From the NCBI GenBank assembly GCA_022790905.1, contig JAAVYC010000127.1, forward strand, positions 1-9,043: DNA of 9,043 nucleotides, read 5' to 3'. Source of the stretch: Lachnospiraceae bacterium. GTDB taxonomy: Bacteria > Bacillota > Clostridia > Lachnospirales > Lachnospiraceae. Positions 7,401 through 9,043 of this stretch are shown here, piece by piece. The position numbers and the translations under genes were made by a program. The notes beneath the pieces were generated by a model that worked only from the letters and a program-made list of their open reading frames with translations, had not been told where the DNA came from and made no database searches. Position 1 is the stretch's first letter. Each line of letters opens with the position of its first letter.

Positions 7401-8168
7401 ATGAAAACGCGAAAAAGAATGTTAGCGATTTTTGTGATGTTTTGTCTCGTGGGCGTGGGGATCTTTTCTTCGTCAGTGACGGTACAGGCGAAGAAAATCA
7501 CTAGTATGAGACAGGTGGAAAAACTTGCACTGAAAAAGGTAAAAAATGGAGTTATCACGGAAGTAAGCAAAGACTATGAAAAAGGAATGCTGGTCTATGA
7601 GATTGAGCTACGCAAAGGAACGAAAGAATATGATTTGACTTATCGCGCGTCTGATGGAAAATTGATTTCTTACGGCTGGGATGAACTTAAAGTAGACCGG
7701 CGAAGCAAGAAAAAAGTCATGAGTCAGAGCAAGGTAAAAAAACTTGCGAAGAAAAAAGTGAAGGGTGCAAAGATCACGGAACTAAAAAGAAAGCGCGATA
7801 ATGGAGTGATTGTCTATCAGATAAAACTGAAAAAGGGCAATACAAAATATAAATTGGAATATCATGCCAGAACCGGAAAATTATTAGAGTACGAATGGGA
7901 GATGATATTCAAACCATCGAAAAAGGCGCCGACGTATATCGGACATGAAAAGGCAAAGAAGATTGCTTTGAAAAAGGTACCGGGAGCGGCCGTATTAAAA
8001 GTCGAATTTGATATAGACGATGGTGTACCGGTATATGAGGTGGAATTGATCAGAAAATCGTATGAGTATGAAATTGAAATCCATGCTAAGACGGGAAAGA
8101 TCCTTAATTTTGAAAAGAAGTATCTGGATTATGACGACTACGATGATGATTATGACGATTGGGAATAA
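7401..8168 (+). CDS. Secreted protein with three PepSY-like repeats and an Asp/Tyr-rich tail
   Basis: The product is 255 residues. Residues 1-30 form a signal peptide: a basic start (MKTRKR), a hydrophobic core and a VQA-KK cleavage site. Cys15 lies in the core without a lipobox, so a lipoprotein is unlikely. Three PepSY-like units follow at 39-94, 112-167 and 185-240, each with a Lys-rich helix (for example KLALKKV), a G-x-x-VY strand, a hydrophobic strand and a TGK or DGK turn. The body is strongly Lys-rich, while the last 14 residues (DYDDYDDDYDDWE region) are acidic. PepSY domains are known in extracellular proteins and in propeptides that inhibit peptidases, but no peptidase gene is next to it, so the function is open. 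It has its own promoter (7318-7346) and terminator (8185-8216), making it monocistronic. The exact family name is inferred from repeat pattern, not from a search. Confidence 0.85.
   Translation: MKTRKRMLAIFVMFCLVGVGIFSSSVTVQAKKITSMRQVEKLALKKVKNGVITEVSKDYEKGMLVYEIELRKGTKEYDLTYRASDGKLISYGWDELKVDRRSKKKVMSQSKVKKLAKKKVKGAKITELKRKRDNGVIVYQIKLKKGNTKYKLEYHARTGKLLEYEWEMIFKPSKKAPTYIGHEKAKKIALKKVPGAAVLKVEFDIDDGVPVYEVELIRKSYEYEIEIHAKTGKILNFEKKYLDYDDYDDDYDDWE
7515..8120 (+). repeat. Three in-register protein repeats of 73-residue period (PepSY-like)
   Basis: The repeat cores are coded at 7515-7682, 7734-7901 and 7953-8120. Each core is 56 residues and the three align without any gap; each is followed by a 17-residue linker before the next, giving an exact 219-base period. 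Positions shared by all three include Lys3, Lys7-Lys8, Gly24, Val27-Tyr28 (V/V/V and Y/Y/Y), Leu32, Tyr39 and Gly48-Lys49. The DNA itself has diverged, so the duplication is not recent. Confidence 0.8.
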
Positions 8169-8184
8169 AAACATATGTAAAGAG

Positions 8185-8216
8185 AGGATGTCTCCAAATG
8201 GGGATGTCCTTTTTTT
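8185..8216 (+). terminator. Strong intrinsic terminator after the PepSY-repeat gene
   Basis: AGGATGTCTCC (8185-8195) pairs with GGGGATGTCCT (8200-8210) in an 11-bp stem including three G-T pairs, with the tetraloop AAAT, followed by six T (8211-8216). It lies 16 bases after the stop codon and ends that unit before the next promoter region. Confidence 0.88.
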
Positions 8217-8289
8217 GATTTCTTACTATTATGAAGGGATGTCTTTCAATTACACAATTGCCAGTTGTACCGTGTAAAATATTAGCTGT

Positions 8290-8318
8290 TTTTCAGATAT
8301 CGGCTCGAATGATAGAAT
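8290..8318 (+). promoter_or_regulatory. Candidate extended -10 promoter for the membrane protein gene
   Basis: TGATAGAAT (8310-8318) combines a TG extension with the -10 hexamer TAGAAT, one mismatch from consensus. Seventeen bases upstream is TTTTCA (8290-8295), a 4-of-6 match to the -35. The start point would be near 8324-8326, leaving about 75 bases of leader. The stretch 8217-8289 before it holds no gene that I can support; it contains an imperfect dyad (TTACAC 8250-8255, GTGTAA 8272-8277) that may or may not be an operator. Confidence 0.4.
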
Positions 8319-8332
8319 ATAGTTGTACTTAA

Positions 8333-8374
8333 TCAGGCTGTGGAAACGCAGCTGAGTATGGAAGAAAATCATAC
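8333..8374 (+). promoter_or_regulatory. Two abutting hairpins in the leader of the membrane protein gene
   Basis: Hairpin 1 (8333-8355) pairs TCAG with CTGA, then CTGTG with CGCAG after a single bulged G at 8337, and is capped by GAAA, a GNRA tetraloop. Hairpin 2 (8356-8374) pairs GTATGG with TCATAC around a 7-base loop and begins at the very next base, so the two could stack end to end. They lie between the predicted start of transcription and the ribosome site at 8383-8391. No complement to that ribosome site is visible in the leader, so simple blocking of translation is not indicated. I could not match it to a riboswitch class that I know; it may be regulatory or may simply stabilise the mRNA. 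Confidence 0.45.
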
Positions 8375-8400
8375 ATAAAAATGAGGAGGTGTAGAGTGTT

Positions 8401-9043
8401 ATGATTAGTATTCTCTATGTAATTGCTGCTTTTGGGGGTGGCGCATTCGCTGCAGCGATTGGTGGTACACAGGCATTTATTTTTACCGGTATTTTCTCGA
8501 TCGCAGGTGGAGCAGCAGCTATGGCAGGTGCAACAGAGGCATCAGGCGTATTGTTAAACTATTTTGCATTTGGGCCATTTTTTGGACCACATATCGCATT
8601 CGCATCAGGTGCAGCAGCATCCGCCTATGCAAAGAAGAAAGGTCTTATGGAAAACGGAGCGGACGGCGCGTTTCAGACATGGTCTTTCAATGAACCAAGC
8701 GTATTGATCGTTGCCGGTATTTTCGGTGTGATCGGTTGTTTAATCAAAGAATTGGTTATGGCAAATCTCTTTGCAGGAACCATTTCACCACGTCTCGTGA
8801 CAGACCTTCCTGGAATCACAGTATTCTTATCAGGTATCTTAGCTCGTCTTATTTTCGGCGGAAAACTGAGAACAGGTACCGAGTATCTCAGCAAAGGCAA
8901 AGCTTTGGCAACAACCATTTTGATTGGTATTACGTTCAGTATGATTACGGGCGGCTTTTATGTGGCAGCTGTTGGAGCGGGCGTTCCAGTGGAAGCTTTC
9001 GGCGGAAACTATCATGTAATCTGCTTCGGTATCGCTGCAATCG
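8401..9043 (+). CDS. Unidentified Gly/Ala-rich integral membrane protein (3' end outside window)
   Basis: The frame is open from ATG 8401 to the window end, giving 214 residues without a stop. The start is set by GAGGAGGTG at 8383-8391 and by an in-frame TAG at 8392-8394, leaving this as the only ATG available. Hydrophobic segments are visible at about 2-22, 24-42, 50-76, 100-124, 137-153, 168-194 and 203 onward, split by a polar loop at 78-99 (KKKGLMENGADGAF onward) and another at 155-167. By my count 34 residues are Gly and 36 Ala, a third of the chain, with many small-residue packing motifs such as FGGGAFAAAIGG. This suggests a tightly packed transporter- or channel-like fold, but I do not recognise the family and assign no substrate. 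Gly codons favour GGT (15 of 34) over GGA, unlike the GGA-leaning genes upstream, hinting at strong expression. Confidence 0.8.
   Translation, partial: MISILYVIAAFGGGAFAAAIGGTQAFIFTGIFSIAGGAAAMAGATEASGVLLNYFAFGPFFGPHIAFASGAAASAYAKKKGLMENGADGAFQTWSFNEPSVLIVAGIFGVIGCLIKELVMANLFAGTISPRLVTDLPGITVFLSGILARLIFGGKLRTGTEYLSKGKALATTILIGITFSMITGGFYVAAVGAGVPVEAFGGNYHVICFGIAAI

Noticed and set aside
8186..8243. Three copies of GGATGTC at 8186, 8202 and 8237
   Set aside because: The first two are the arms of the terminator stem, which self-matches through G-T pairs; the third copy alone is not enough to claim a repeat.
8062..8277. A 71-codon + strand open frame overlapping the end of the PepSY-repeat gene
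   Set aside because: It reads through the strong terminator at 8185-8216, has no ribosome site and is an alternative frame of the repeat gene.
8338..8360. A resemblance to hammerhead ribozyme core pieces (GAAAC and CTGA close together)
   Set aside because: The order and the full CTGATGA box are absent and no three-stem layout can be drawn; the GAAA is better explained as a tetraloop.
8673..8918. An 81-codon minus-strand open frame
   Set aside because: It is antisense to the membrane protein frame, whose hydrophobic pattern and ribosome site are convincing.

Overview
The window looks like part of a low-to-moderate G+C Firmicutes chromosome. The gene order plsX-acpP-rnc-smc-ftsY, the strong AGGAGG-type ribosome sites and the protein sequences best fit Clostridia, probably Lachnospiraceae; the family is inferred from sequence character, not from a search. 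All genes that I can support lie on the + strand. I see no tRNA, rRNA, CRISPR array, insertion sequence or phage gene.

Positions 1-7307 hold a conserved housekeeping block. It starts with the 3' end of plsX (phospholipid and fatty-acid precursor synthesis), then acpP (acyl carrier protein). A hairpin terminator follows, and then rnc (RNase III), smc (chromosome condensation ATPase), ftsY (SRP receptor GTPase) and a threonine ammonia-lyase gene whose ribosome site lies in the last codons of ftsY. Apart from the acpP-rnc gap of 99 bases, gaps are 4-23 bases, so rnc-smc-ftsY-ilvA probably form one transcript. The genes serve unrelated processes (lipid synthesis, RNA processing, chromosome segregation, membrane targeting, amino-acid metabolism) and share mainly an expression unit.

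Positions 7308-8216 form a separate transcription unit. A near-consensus promoter (7318-7346) precedes a gene for a secreted protein made of three PepSY-like repeats spaced exactly 73 residues apart and ending in an Asp/Tyr tail. A strong intrinsic terminator closes the unit.

Positions 8217-9043 begin another unit. A roughly 180-base non-coding stretch carries a plausible extended -10 promoter and two abutting hairpins, the first capped by a GAAA tetraloop, then a strong ribosome site and the first 214 codons of a very Gly/Ala-rich integral membrane protein that runs off the window. I do not recognise this protein. The structured leader plus the unknown membrane protein is the least explained part of the window. 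Nothing here amounts to a clear new multi-gene system.
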